Assembly: GCA_022818135.1 (NCBI GenBank) | Contig: JAFMSR010000010.1 | Span: 37,261,493-37,325,492 of the forward strand | Length of the DNA: 64,000 bases | Reading direction: 5' to 3' | Origin: Saxidomus purpurata | Lineage: Eukaryota; Mollusca; Bivalvia; Venerida; Veneridae | Part shown: one piece after another, positions 24,116-34,900 of the stretch | Layout of the letters: each line of letters starts with the position of its first letter | How positions within the stretch are numbered: the stretch's first letter is position 1 | Program-made: the position numbers and the translations under genes | Notes under the pieces: generated by a model | The model's database searches: none | What the model saw: only the letters and a program-made list of their open reading frames with translations | Told to the model about the DNA's origin: nothing

Positions 24116-24348
24116 GCTGGCACAGAAGAATCAACAACAAGGCTGGCCGGGCTGATCTGGGGTTCTATTTCCTTGTGCCTCTGCTTCACGACGAGGCTGA
24201 AACGGTAGATCTGCAGATCAGACTCGTGTCAGCCCACCTGCTGACCAGACTGCACCGAGCAAAATACGCCAGGATCCACGGAGAACTGTTTGTTGCTTGG
24301 GACGATTACGAGGATGGGAAATCAACGACCACTTGTTTTTTTAATTGA
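24116..24348 (+). CDS. Terminal exon of a Mutator-like transposase (carboxy-terminal part)
   Basis: The acceptor 'tatatattttcag' ends at 24115. The frame then begins with two bases completing a codon and runs open for 76 codons to TGA. It starts 'WHRRINNKAGRADLG', matching the W-H-x-R-x-N segment after the catalytic region in MULE-type proteins, where it is usually preceded by N-N-x-x-E-G. The split codon (-GC) suits a preceding Gly. It continues 'FYFLVPLLHDEAETVDLQIR' and ends 'WDDYEDGKSTT'. Local GC is clearly higher than in the surroundings, in keeping with coding origin. No upstream exon with the catalytic acids is visible, so the gene is truncated. A 57-bp open segment at 23921-23977 has splice-like borders but joins in a frame that stops early. 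Confidence 0.6.
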
Positions 24349-24569
24349 ACTTGTTTTGTATATTTTGACACTAATACTCCCTTAACCCAATCCATTCTTA
24401 AAATTCAAATTGATTTATATGACTGACAATAGTCAACTAATTACTTAATTTGGATGAAAAAGGTGTTCATAATACCCCAATGTATCCTATAATTATGTGT
24501 AATGACTACGTTAATTGGTTTGTTTGATCCCATTTATGTCAAACTAACAATTAAATATACAATTAAATA

Positions 24570-24870
24570 AGAGTGACGAAACCACACACTAACAAAGTTA
24601 GCGCTCTATCCGTATGCTACGACTGGATGTAAACATCCCACACACACAGAGCATGCGCAGGCGTTTAACCCAACCCATATATTCAAATTTGTTCGTTACT
24701 TTTTTGAATCAGTCGTATGTTTTTAAACCCATAGTGGGGTGTGAGAATATGACAAGAAATAAATTAATCTGTTCCCACAATATAAATAATTGTTTTTCCA
24801 CTCCAGCGGTGATTTGATCTCTGATCTCCCTCATGCCAAGCGGGGATACATAGTACTGCACTATCGAGGC
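24570..24870 (-). repeat. Two decayed tRNA-like segments (minus strand)
   Basis: At about 24572-24632 the minus strand reads 'gcatacggatagagcgctaa' then 'gtggtttcgtcac'. At about 24795-24875 it reads 'cctcgatagtgcagtac' then 'agagatcaaatcaccgc'. Both have A-box/B-box-like spacing but poor stems. They are probably SINE remnants inside the MULE-like element. Confidence 0.25.
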
Positions 24871-25062
24871 ATTGAGTTTCATAGCGTATAACTTCAATAT
24901 TCAGCAATACAGACGTTTTTTTCAGAAAGGCGGTACAAATTTATGTAAACAAATGAATTTAACTTCCCAGACACTTTAAATAAGAAGTGGACACATCATA
25001 AACTTGGTAGTTAGTAAAGTATATTCAAATATCTGTTAGAAAAAAATTGTCTGCATGTTCAA

Positions 25063-26294
25063 CAAGAGCACCGCCTACCGGTGCCTGACGCTCGTCTGAT
25101 TTTATCCTTTTACAGTTTATTTATTACTATTTTTTTAAGTAACAGTGTCTTTGACCTTGACCTCGAAACACAATCCCACAAAAGGTTTTCATAATAATTA
25201 CTAGACATAAGTTTGGTCACAATTATTCAACTGCAACTAAAGATATTGTGTTTTTCCCATTTTTTCTATTTTTAGAAAAAAATCCTTAGCTTTGACTCCA
25301 TGAGCCCCAAACACAATCCCAATAAAAGTCTTCATTTATATATATTACACACTTAATAATTTAGTTACATTATGTCAATTGTAACTAAAGAAATTGAACA
25401 TATTATTGTTTTTCTATTTTTAGTTACAGTGACCTTGACAATGACCCTAGGAGCCCCAAAACACAACCCCATTAAAGATCTTCTTAAATACTTACTACAA
25501 ACAAAAGTTGGTTACATTATGTCAACTGTAACTAAAGATATTGAATATATTACGGTTTTCCTATTTTTAGTAACAGTGACCTTGACCCCAGTAGCCCCAA
25601 AACACAATCCAATTTAAAAAATATTCATAAATACTTCCTATACACTAAGTTTGGTTGCATTATGTTCACTATTACAAAACTATTGTGTGTGTGAAACTTT
25701 CTAAGTTAAGAAGGGGCAATAACCCAGTCAAAATACATGACAGGGTTATGTAACTTGTAAAACTCTTCCCACATTCTATTGTACATTTGATAGTGAACAG
25801 GTATTCCAACTTTCAAAGTGATAGCTTTGATAGTTCACATGTAACTGACCTAAACGCAAAACTTAAAAAATCAGACTATCTAAAAACTACAAAGTCCAAA
25901 AATATTAAAATATCCCCCCCAAATGTATAGCTCAAAACCCCGTTTGATATGTTGAAGTACATTATCCATTTATTGTTTGTGAAAAATTTGAAATCAATCT
26001 AACAAAAAATGAAGAAGCTATGTCCAATTCTCAAAATCAACCAAAATCAATCAAAATTCATGTTTTTACCCAAAAAAACAGGTCAGACTCAGCATCTTTA
26101 GCATACAATGTGAAGAAGGGTATTAGATGAACAAGCTTTCCAAGTTTCAAAGTGATAGCTTTGATAGTTTCCATGTAAGTGACCTAAACGCAAAACTTAA
26201 CCAACACCGACGACAACGACAACGACGAAGACAACAATCAAGTGACGACAATAGCTCGTCATTTTTTTACGAAATCAGACGAGCTAAAAAAAAT
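25063..26294 (+). repeat. CAAGAGCACCGCCTACCGG-type element nested in the MULE-like unit
   Basis: It opens 'caagagcaccgcctaccggt'. Repeated ~130-bp sub-units follow ('agccccaaaacacaa', 'gtgaccttgac'). A second part has 'ctttgatagttcacatgtaa' in two copies (25817 and 26158). It ends with a GACGAC tract and a hairpin AGCTCGTC ... GACGAGCT (about 26251-26285) plus an A-run. The short ORFs are artefacts of the repeats. Confidence 0.7.
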
Positions 26295-26699
26295 TTAAAA
26301 TTGGTTTAAAAGGCTATCTTCAGCCGCTACCTGGCGACAAAATCTCAGTCGTTCTGATAAATTTCTTAACTTTATAACGCTCGTAAACTATCAATCATCG
26401 GTCAATTTTTATCATATTCCTTTTATTTTATTTATCATTCAATATTCAATCCAAAACCATCAAGTTTTCATACATGGAAGAAAACTGTTAAACGTGGCGA
26501 GCTTTGCAAACGGACATGTGTCGATTTCCAATGTGCAATAGCGCGCTTACCGTAGTTCTAATATGACGGTTCATTTGCATAATTTATTCATAAATGCAGG
26601 AGCATAGAACTTTGTTAGTGCCACAACCTCTTTTGTACACGAAACTCTTGGTGACGAAACGGAAGGTCGACTAAAACACTATCTACCATCCATTTTATG

Positions 26700-28020
26700 A
26701 GCGTCTTTTGCCTGTGGCCGAAATTCATCTAAAACATTCACAAATAAATCTAAAGTATTCAAGCTTTAACAGTTCTTATGAAGTTCTGCTAAATTACCAA
26801 AAAACTTACAATTAAAAGATACCTAGGACACTAAAGTACGTCGATTTTTTCGTTTTCCGTACAAATGGCGGAGAAAATTCTAAGGCAGATAATCATGTCT
26901 TCGTTTTAGATCAATCATGATTTGCTGACCGGAATTACCGGATTCTGCAACAAAAAAAATAACAATCAATTTCAAACAGACGCTTTTAAAATCATGCGTC
27001 TGGCTTGATGTTTGGTTAAATGCTACTAAATTGTTTAGTCAGTGGACAATGCAAAGGGGCCCGGCACGCTTGAATTATTTTCAAAATAGTATATATAGAA
27101 TTTATAGCCAAGGGGATAATGTCCTAGGGGATTATGTCCTCGAAACAAAAGTATACACTGTAGTAAGGTCAACATTTTCATTAAAAACGTATAACACATC
27201 ACTAGTTTATATGTTCCGCCGTCCTTGTTCAGGGTATATACGGTACGACCTGTAGGCGGTCACAATGCTTATTTTCGCTTTACTTAATGCGACAACAATC
27301 CATTCAGAAAGGGACAGTGAATCGCTAACGAATTTTTATAGGGTCAATCATTTGACAGTCAATCAGACTTTTTGAGATGTTACTTCACTTTGCAACAAGT
27401 CAAAAAAGTCAAAATGTTTTTTGGCATAAACAAATACAAGTGTTTTTCGCCAATCTCTCATTGGCGGTTTGTTTTAACATTATTTCATAGAAAAGTATGT
27501 AAAAAAAACGTGACTAAATCAATCGTAAGCAAACGTTAGAATACATTATAATATACATGTATATAATGTAAAAACAAGTTTTACATTACTGCTTATAGCA
27601 AAAAGAAATTAACTATGATTATTTCGAATCTTCATTGCAAGATGTATGAACTTCCCGAGCTTCACCATTGGCATTCCCTGTTTGATATTTTTTTTTTCAC
27701 AATTACAGATTTCTTTGAAGTAGACATGCGATTTCTGAATTTGGTTAAATTGGGCCAGGTATAATACTATCTTCTTAGAATACTAGATATCAAAACTCTG
27801 TACAATGGACATACAAGTACTTACAAAAATGATACTCTGATTCAATTTGATTCAAATGACATCTACTACACATTCTATCACATCAAGCAACATTTCTATA
27901 TCGGCCTTCTATTTCTAGATTATAGGATGAACATCTTAATCTTGCAAGGTCTTTAATATGTACAAAATGTTTTACAACATGTAAATAACTTTCTTGAACA
28001 AAGTTTGACTAAAACTGTTT
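26700..28020. other. AT-rich region, no gene supported
   Basis: An ATGGCGGAG start at 26863 closes after 14 codons. Open frames up to 74 codons show no domain. A short palindrome 'atacatgtatat' lies near 27551. Nothing else is recognised. Confidence 0.4.
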
Positions 28021-28024
28021 GTAA

Positions 28025-28360
28025 TCATCTAATTTCGAAGAAGACTCTTGTTCTTAACACCATTGCTGTAAATACTGCATTTATATTAGCTACAGTGATT
28101 GCTTCATTATTCCACAGAAAAGGAAAACCAAGCTGATTTAATAAGGTTCTGACATTACAAGACCGACTTTTTAACAATGTATGAAATTGTGTAATTATGC
28201 AGTGACATAAGACATAATGTTCGTTAAGCTGGTCACATTTTATTACAGTAGATTGTACTGTAGTGATACACAAACAGGATAGAAAAGGACATTTGTTTTC
28301 AGATTTTCCTCTGATCTGGCAGTATTTTATTTCGTCATCCCAGAGGTTGAATCTGTACAT
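28025..28360 (-). pseudogene. Possible LINE carboxy-terminal fragment (minus strand)
   Basis: This 111-codon frame has 'SENKCPFLSCLC', then 'VIKCDQLNEHYVLCH' and a Leu/Arg-rich tail. The spacing recalls the C-x2-C...H...C zinc-binding end of some LINE reverse transcriptases. Cysteine spacing is imperfect and the rest of the RT is absent. I rate this tentative; an unknown ORF is the alternative. Confidence 0.25.
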
Positions 28361-28486
28361 GAATGTCCTGTCAGCAGCCGTTAAATGCAGAAAAGATTAC
28401 CATTTATTTGAAGAGTACTTATTAGTGTCAATGACAGTGTTTTCATTTTCAAAAAACAACAGATGGAAAAGAACTTGATCGACGTT

Positions 28487-28606
28487 TACCAACACTCTTT
28501 CTTTCCGCGGGAGGTCGTGTTGTGGAACAGTCTACCGAATACAGTGCTACAGTTGGATACTCTGGATGGTTTTAAGACCACTGTCCAGCCAACTATGAGG
28601 GAATAA
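28487..28606 (+). pseudogene. LINE ORF2 carboxy-terminal fragment
   Basis: It reads 'YQHSFFPREVVLWNSLPN' and then 'LDTLDGFKTTV' before TAA. The S-F-F-P-R/H-x-x-x-x-W-N-x-L-P box is the usual final segment of CR1/L2/Jockey-type LINE reverse transcriptases. The intact relative at 30127-30942 ends with the same motif (SFFPHTTVLWNRLP). Upstream RT sequence is not recognisable, so this is a 5'-truncated or eroded copy. Confidence 0.65.
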
Positions 28607-28609
28607 AGT

Positions 28610-29440
28610 GGACTAAATATAGTGTACAGTGTATATATAAGTGTTCAGGATTTTAACCACACATACAAGACAGACAGATTGCAGTCTACTTACATGCTCT
28701 TGGTTTTGATAAACAATTGCTCTTGTTCTTATAATGTAGGTCACCACATTGACCAATGAGATCCTACTTGTGAATGACCTAATTTCCTAGTCCTAACTAA
28801 CCATTATCTGAATGAATCCACACAATGATTTACCCCTTTTTATGTACAAATCATTATGTTTCATTATTCTTTCTACATGTTGTACAGTCCAGTTAGCAAA
28901 AATTTAAAACACACAAAGGGATATAAGAAGTTGGACTTGGGGTAGCCTTATGGGGTACTGGATCATACAACATGCTATTTTAAATGAAAAAATATGAGTA
29001 TCCTATCTTGAAATTTTGACCAGCAGACTCCGAAAAAGGACGCCAAGGTATCACCGTGAGCCATCAGACTGTTCCGTTTCAAATCAACACCAGCCAGGAC
29101 AAAATAATCCACCGTCTGCCCGCTCGTGCACTAGTCATTAGTCATTGGCATGACCTTCAAAGGCGACCGGATCCTCTTCTTCAACCAGTCTTCAGTCCAC
29201 CCCTCGACGTCAGCAAGGCTTGGACTCGTCGTGTAGCCGGCGCCCCCATCAACATGGCCTTTGACGGTTAAGAGAGGTGGTGCAAGAGAGACTCCGGAGT
29301 GAAAAAATAGAAGGAAGAGAATGCTGTGTTTTTGAAAAAGCTCTCGCGTAGTCGGAAGTGCCCTAGTCTTACTTAATTTGAAATTTGAAATAAAGAATAA
29401 CTTAAGAGGCTCTTGACCAATCAGAATCTATCAAATTTAT
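28610..29440. other. Spacer with an unassigned 71-codon frame
   Basis: The frame at 29056-29271 (plus) lies in a locally GC-richer patch (about 29040-29300) that may derive from coding sequence. I recognise no domain and cannot choose a frame with confidence. The rest is AT-rich and empty. Confidence 0.35.
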
Positions 29441-29573
29441 ATGCGGTATTATATTTTTTTATGTATACTGGGGCCGAAATGGACATAAAGTGAGGCCGAA
29501 ATGTCACGTGGCCGAAACGTCCCCACAAATTTCTTGAGACCGAAACGTACTGGGGCGGAAGCGTCTGGATTCG

Positions 29574-29865
29574 AAAAAAAACTAGTGGTGTGAGACCGTA
29601 GATTGCGAGACCGGCAAGATTTCAAACCAATATTTTGATGCATTTGTGCGAGCGAGATGTATTATTCATATTGTAAGGCCCTCTCTTATTATAATATTCA
29701 TACGATTATTGGTATTGGAAAAAGTATAACTGAATTAACAATCCTTTGCCTCGCCCTGCTTAAGATAAATTTACTACTCCAGTACAAATTTTCATTTCGG
29801 ACAACCTATATTTCGGATAGTGTTTAAAACGCTTCATTTTGTTATTGCTGTCAGTGGTTCAGACG
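29574..29865 (-). repeat. Left half of a split repeat (inverted copy of 58425-58717)
   Basis: Sequence from 'aaaactagtggtgtgagacc' through 'aacctatatttcggatag' to 'gtggttcagacg' matches the reverse complement of about 58425-58717. Homology stops at 29865 and resumes at 38955, which defines the insert between them. Confidence 0.75.
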
Positions 29866-30126
29866 AGTGTACTTCACAGTCTCCTTTGTCACAATCCCCT
29901 TGGTCCAAAAATGGCATAGTAGTTATAATCCCTGCAATCAAGGCCTCAATGAATTTTACAAACTATCTATCTATCTTGTTATACTGCCTCACACCTCTCA
30001 CGAGTATTATGGGCAGGGTGCACGCCGGGTGTTAATAAAAGATAAAACTACTGCAAGATAGCTCCTACAGTCAAGAGAAACAAGACGGTTAAAATAGTAA
30101 AAGGGTTAAAAACAACTGTTGTATGA

Positions 30127-30942
30127 CTAATAATTGATTTGGGCCACTGCCTGCTTGAATGATTCAAGATCAGGCAGGATCGCAATATGTGTGGGTAATC
30201 TATTCCACAGGACTGTGGTATGGGGGAAAAAAGAGTACTTAAAGAAGTCCGAATTTGCATGGGTTTGGCGGAGACTAAGGGGGTGCATATGTCTTGTTAA
30301 CCTGTTTGGGACTTCTAGGTAACTGGGCAGGGAGATTGCTACAAGATTGTAGTATATTTTGTAAAACATAACCAATTTGGAGGCTTGACGCCTGTTCTCA
30401 AGGGTGCTCCATCCAAGGGTGTTCTGCAGGTCTGTCACACTGGTATCTCTGGAATAATCATTTTTTACCCATCTGATTGTGCGTCGCTGGACCATCTCCA
30501 GCTTGTGAATATTAACCTGGGTGTGTGGTGACCATACAGATGATGCATACTCTAACTGTGGTCTGACTAATGTTTTGTAAGAGAGTGATTTGATATTTTC
30601 ATGTTTTGTTTTAATGTTACGTTTGAGAAAGCCTAGTGTTCTGTTTGCATTTGTTGTTATTCTTGAGATGTGTGTATTCCAGCTGAGATCTTGGCTGATG
30701 TCTACACCAAGGTATTTTGCATCCTTAGCTGGTGAGAGTGTTTGACCATGAAGCTTATATGGGAACTGGATAGGTTTTCTACTACGTGTGATATGGAGGA
30801 CCTGACATTTACTAGGGTTAAATTCCATGTCCCACAGTTTTTCCCACGTTTCTAGCTTAGAGAGATCATTTTGTAACCTTTGACAATCAGAGAGGCAAGT
30901 AACTGCAAGGTAAACGGCAGTGTCATCAGCAAAAAGCCGCAC
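30127..30942 (-). pseudogene. LINE reverse transcriptase, carboxy-terminal part
   Basis: This 271-codon frame begins 'RLFADDTAVYLAV', the catalytic F-A-D-D box. It continues with 'EFNPSKCQVLHI' and 'KYLGVDISQDLSWNTHI' (thumb region), 'LVRPQLEYASSVWSPH' and the closing 'SFFPHTTVLWNRLPTH' box. It overlaps the preceding frame by about 90 bp in another phase, so a single-base frameshift (window about 30940-30955) separates it from the first RT half. Otherwise there are no stops, so the element was probably active recently. It could be read as two genes, but the RT core is split mid-domain. Confidence 0.9.
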
Positions 30943-33019
30943 CTGGGAGGTAACTGTGTCAGGAGATCATTTATATAGAGTAGGAACAACAGAGGTCCTA
31001 GGACAGAGCCCTGGGGGACCCCAGATGTAACAGGGACTTGAACAGATGTGCAACCGTTAACCACTACTGACTGAGATCTACCTATTAAAAAGGACCGGAT
31101 CCAAGACACAGTTTGACTGGAGACACCATGCTCTTGGAGTTTAAGTAATAATTTAAGATGGTTGACTTTGTCGAAGGCTTTACTAAAATCAAGTAGGACG
31201 AGGTCGGTCTGTTTACCTGAGGAAAGGTTTTTGGATATTTCATCAACTAGCTCAATGAGCTGAGTCTCACAGGACCGTCTTTCACGGAACCCATGTTGCA
31301 GCTCATAAAGTATGTTGTGTTTTGAGAGATGTGTGGATAGGCTAGATGCAATTATGTGTTCTAGGAGTTTACATAGAATACAAGTTAGCGATATGGGTCT
31401 GTAGTTAGCAGGGTCACTAGTATCACCTTTTTTGAATAGTGGAGCGACATTTGCCTTCGTCCAATCGGATGGGAGTTGACCAGTATTAAGGGATCTTTTA
31501 AAGATTAGTGATACTATGTCAAGGATCTCATGGCGGAGCTCCTTCAAGACAATGGGCTTAATCATATCTGGGCCAGCAGCCTTATCCACTTTTAGGTTTT
31601 GGAGTAATTTCAGGACGCCGTTGGGGTCAATTTCAATGTTGGGCATTGTAGGGTATTTCCTTTTTCCTAGGGAAGTCCTGCAAAGCTGGGACAGAGACAA
31701 GGGAGAAACACCTGAAAAAACAGACTGGAATTGTTTATTCAGAATATTTGCTTGACCAAGGTTTTCTGAGGTGATTTTACCATTTGTCTGATCTTTTAAC
31801 GGTGCAATACCTTGGTTATCTTGTCTGGCATTTTTTATAAGTGAGTAGAGGCGCTTGGTATTGAATTTATTAGTGTTTGTGTTTTCTGAATGTTGAATGT
31901 CTAGTATGTTTTCAATATATGTCTCATGTGCTTTCTTAATTTTTTGCTGGATGAGGTGTTTAACAGTTCTGAATTTGCTAATGTACTGATTTTGACCTTT
32001 GTGTAGTTTAACCTTTTGGTAGAGTTTGTCCCTTTTTCTTATCAATCTTTTTATATCTTGTGTAATCCATGGGAGACTTTTCTTATTTCCTAGTTTTTTA
32101 ATTGGGACAAACTTTGATATGCCTTCTTGAATTAGGAGTTTAAACCTGATCCAGAGGTCTTCAACTGGGATAACCTCTGCATCTTTCAGTGTGTTTACCT
32201 TGGAGTTACTGATAAATTGTTTGAAATCATCCCATCTAGCTTTTCTAAATAATGGAATGTCCCTAGGGGTTTGTTTATTAATGAAAGGTTTGATTCGAGC
32301 TTGAGAGATGACTATGTTATGGTCTGAAATACCAGCTTGGACAGATACTGTGCTTACTAGAGTTGGGTTTGTTGTGAGAAATAAGTCCAAGACATTTTCA
32401 TTACGTGTGGGGGAATTAACCATTTGTGTGAGATCATAGTCATCAAGGATTTCGAGAAACTTATTATAAGACTGGGTGTTTGTGCTATTAGGTTTCATTG
32501 AAGGTATATGGTCAGAGTCCCAGGTGAGGTTGGGGGTGTTAAAGTCACCAAAAATCCATTTGGTGCCTTTAAGGGGTCTGGTTAGATCCAGTGACCTTTC
32601 AAACTCAATGAGACTCATGAGATCAGTTTCCTTGGGTCTGTAGTAGGCAGCAACATACAAGGGCTTAGTATTGTTCATGTTTATTTTGACCCATAATAGT
32701 TGGGTATTAAGATGTTGCTGCACAGATGAGATATATTTATTTTTAACCAAAATGAAAACGCCACCTCCTTTACCTGTAAGCCTATCTTTGCGAAAAGGGG
32801 TGTAACCTAAATTCGATGGGAATATTTCACTTGTGAGGTGGTCTTTGGTAAGCCAAGACTCAGTTCCTATGACAATATCTGGGTTGTGAGAGTCAAGTAG
32901 GACGTAAAATTCATGTTTTTTGTTAACAATGGACTGACAGTTCAGATACATGACCTTGAAATTAGCGTGTGGAGGAGGAGGATTACTTTTAGGTTTGGGA
33001 GTTGACCTGGAGGGACCTG
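30852..33019 (-). pseudogene. LINE endonuclease plus first part of reverse transcriptase
   Basis: The open frame runs down from 33032, but its first four codons are LTR antisense, so the LINE part starts at 33019. The amino part is an APE-type endonuclease: 'VMYLNCQSIVNKKHEF', 'IVIGTESWLT', 'AAYYRPKETD', 'WIFGDFNTPNLTWDSD' and 'GISDHNIV' supply the Asn, Glu, Tyr, Asp-x-Asn and Ser-Asp-His catalytic boxes. The reverse transcriptase follows with 'NYRPISLTCILCKLLEHIIA', 'GFRERRSCETQL', 'LLDFSKAFDKVNH' (first catalytic Asp) and 'TSGVPQGSVLGPLLFLLYIN'. The frame is lost just before the F-A-D-D box near 30945. It is very well preserved apart from that shift and the LTR insertion. Confidence 0.9.
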
Positions 33020-33353
33020 TGTTATGCAGCAAGATTTTGAGACATTTTATTAAATTTTATTTTTCATAAATAGTCTTTAAGATTGAAATATTTTATTAAT
33101 TAGTAACAAAGCAACTACATTTCACAAAGTTACTCAAGGTGCATAAAAGGCACATATTGGAAACTGAATAAAAAAACATTCAATTTACAAAGATGACACA
33201 TTTTTTTAAAAGATACTTTCCTATGTTTTGTTAAGTAAAAATTCTATTTCCTGTTTTTCAATTGTTAATACTTTGGCTTCCTCAAATTGGTGACATATTT
33301 TACTTAGTTATAATTGTCATTTAACACAGACAAAGGAAGTCCTACAATGTTTG
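33020..33353 (+). repeat. Truncated 5' LTR
   Basis: It is collinear with 37590-37923 without indels. Differences seen: c/t near 33168, a/g near 33214 and t/a near 33254. It breaks off at 'caatgtttg', a stretch that also belongs to the integrase reading frame, so the deletion junction carries about 8-9 bp of microhomology. Confidence 0.9.
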
Positions 33354-34351
33354 TCTTTGGTCACTGATAGGGGCAAGAACTTTCTTTCAAAATTGGTCAA
33401 TGCTGTCTGTGAAATATATCAGGTTTCAAGACACAAAACAGCAAGTTACAACCCTCAAGCCAATGGCTGTGTTGAGCGGCAAAATGCCACTATTGCTCAA
33501 ACTCTAAGAATGTATGTCAACAAGAAACAGGATAATTGGCATTTGATATTACCAACAGTTTTAATGTCAATAAGATCTTCTCCAAATACTGAGACTTCGG
33601 GGTTTTCACCTTATAAAATGCTAATGGGGGAGAAATGCGCTTACCTTTTGACACTACATTAGTGCCAAGGGAGACACTTGGTCCTGAAGCAAAAACATTC
33701 ATAGATCAGTTATTAGATGGACTCCAAACAGTCCATGGGCAAGCAGCGAAAAATACTCAGCTAACTCAAAATGAAAGCAAACAACGCCATGATATTAAGG
33801 CCAAAGAATCAAATTTTGTCTTAAGTGAAAAGGTGTTACTAAAAGTGAATAAACGCACTCCAGGACTGTCTCGTAAACTTGAAGATAAATGGAAAGGGCC
33901 GTACTACATTAAACAGAAGGGACCACATGATACTTACAAAATTGCAGATTGTGTAACTCATAAGTTTCACAAAAGTTTTGTTAATGCAAAACACCTCAAA
34001 AGGTATAATGACCCTCAAAATTATAGGCAAGAATATGAACAGTTGGAAGCAGATGATTCAGATTTGGAAACTGATCATGTTGAGACAGACAAGTCACAAA
34101 CTCATCCAAATAAAAAGGAAACAAATAAATCCATTACAAATGATTCTGATAGTGCACAAAAGCATGAATTTGATGGTGAGTGGCTAGAGGCACTTGAAAT
34201 ACTCAAACAAAGAAAATGGGGAAAGGGCAAACAATTCCTCATAAAATGGGCAAACCCAAAGCTCAAACCATCTTGGGAAGATGAAAATGATGTGACAGAA
34301 TATCTTGTAAGGCAGTTCTACAGCAAACACACCCTTACCGGAAAAAGGTGA
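33345..34351 (+). pseudogene. Integrase carboxy-terminal half with chromodomain-like tail (frameshifted)
   Basis: The first frame (to about 33660) has 'SLVTDRGKNF', carrying the second catalytic Asp, and 'GCVERQNATIAQTL', carrying the catalytic Glu; the first Asp and the zinc finger are deleted. A one-base shift near 33635-33655 moves the reading frame into the 238-codon frame ending at 34351. That frame has the usual integrase tail 'DKWKGPYYI' and 'FHKSFVNAKHLKRY', then an acidic spacer. It finishes with 'EALEILKQRKWGKGKQFLIK' and 'PSWEDENDV', which resemble a chromodomain of the chromoviral type. In the family such a tail guides integration site choice; that role is inferred here. Confidence 0.85.
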
Positions 34352-34883
34352 AAACGACCGTATCAGTACTTTGATAAAAGTGAAAATAACTAAACGAAGT
34401 ACAAACTGCATTGACTCATTAAAACTATATATATATAAAAAAAAGAGTAAAATTACAAATTACAAATGTTTTGTAATCGTACTATATAATTCAGATGTTG
34501 TTATGAACTCCCAGATACTTATATATAAGTTCTATTTGTCTTTATCTTGCATTACTGTAAGGGACTATTCATAAAATAGAACAGGTAGAAAGTTGAACTT
34601 ATATCAGCTTGTGCTGATTTTAAATATTGATCTTTTAGTATTAATAAGTCCTTTTAATCACTTTTCTTCTAATAAGAAAAGCACTTGATGACATTTTATG
34701 TAGGAAAGTCAATTTTTAAGGTTCAGGACTGATCTGTGTGTAGTGTGCAAAAGGTGTGAGAGTGAACGAGTGTTTCTTTTCTTTTATTACTTCATCAGCC
34801 CTGTTTCCGATATAGTGCTAGCTTGTAAAACTATGCGCAAGTTTTACAGCAATGACTGACCTACATTCCTTTCATTTCATTTG

Positions 34884-34886
34884 TAG
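34884..34886 (+). promoter_or_regulatory. Candidate splice acceptor for envelope-like mRNA
   Basis: The pyrimidine-rich stretch 'cattcctttcatttcatttg' runs into TAG at 34884-34886, 14 bp before the envelope-like start at 34901. This fits a spliced subgenomic message as in other envelope-bearing retroelements. A GTAAGT donor motif lies in the LTR (38222). Confidence 0.45.
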
Positions 34887-34900
34887 TTAAATGGACTGAC

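Larger units (their letters stand above)
23705..26691 (+). mobile_element. Mutator-like (MULE) DNA transposon, deletion derivative
   Basis: The left terminal sequence reads GGAATTACAGTGG and, from 23716, TTTTGTCGACC then CCGTTTCGTCAC. It is matched in inverted orientation by the right end (26651-26691: GTGACGAAACGG, GGTCGACTAAAACAC). Over about 30 bp only a few positions differ, plus one 3-bp indel near the tip. An 8-bp direct repeat ATTTTATG flanks it (23697-23704 and 26692-26699), a size usual for MULEs. Inside is a last exon with a MULE-type carboxy terminus (24116-24348), and a CAAGAG-type repeat (25063-26294) fills much of the rest. Only about 410 bp separate the left end from the exon, so upstream transposase exons are missing. 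Confidence 0.65.
29962..33019 (-). mobile_element. CR1/L2/Jockey-type non-LTR retrotransposon, 3' portion
   Basis: It runs on the minus strand with endonuclease then reverse transcriptase. Its 3' UTR ends in a short GATA-type tail (29962-29977 reads 'ctatctatctatcttg' on plus), common for elements that end in microsatellites. Its 5' continuation lies on the far side of the LTR element at about 38690-38865. Joining the two flanks at one copy of CCTG keeps a single frame open, as expected if the LTR element landed inside this ORF. Confidence 0.8.

Noticed and set aside
26863..26907. ATGGCGGAG start codon
   Set aside because: Only 14 codons before TAG, with no donor site in frame.
31516..31755. 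Plus-strand frame inside the LINE
   Set aside because: It is antisense to the reverse transcriptase, which has clear catalytic motifs on the minus strand.
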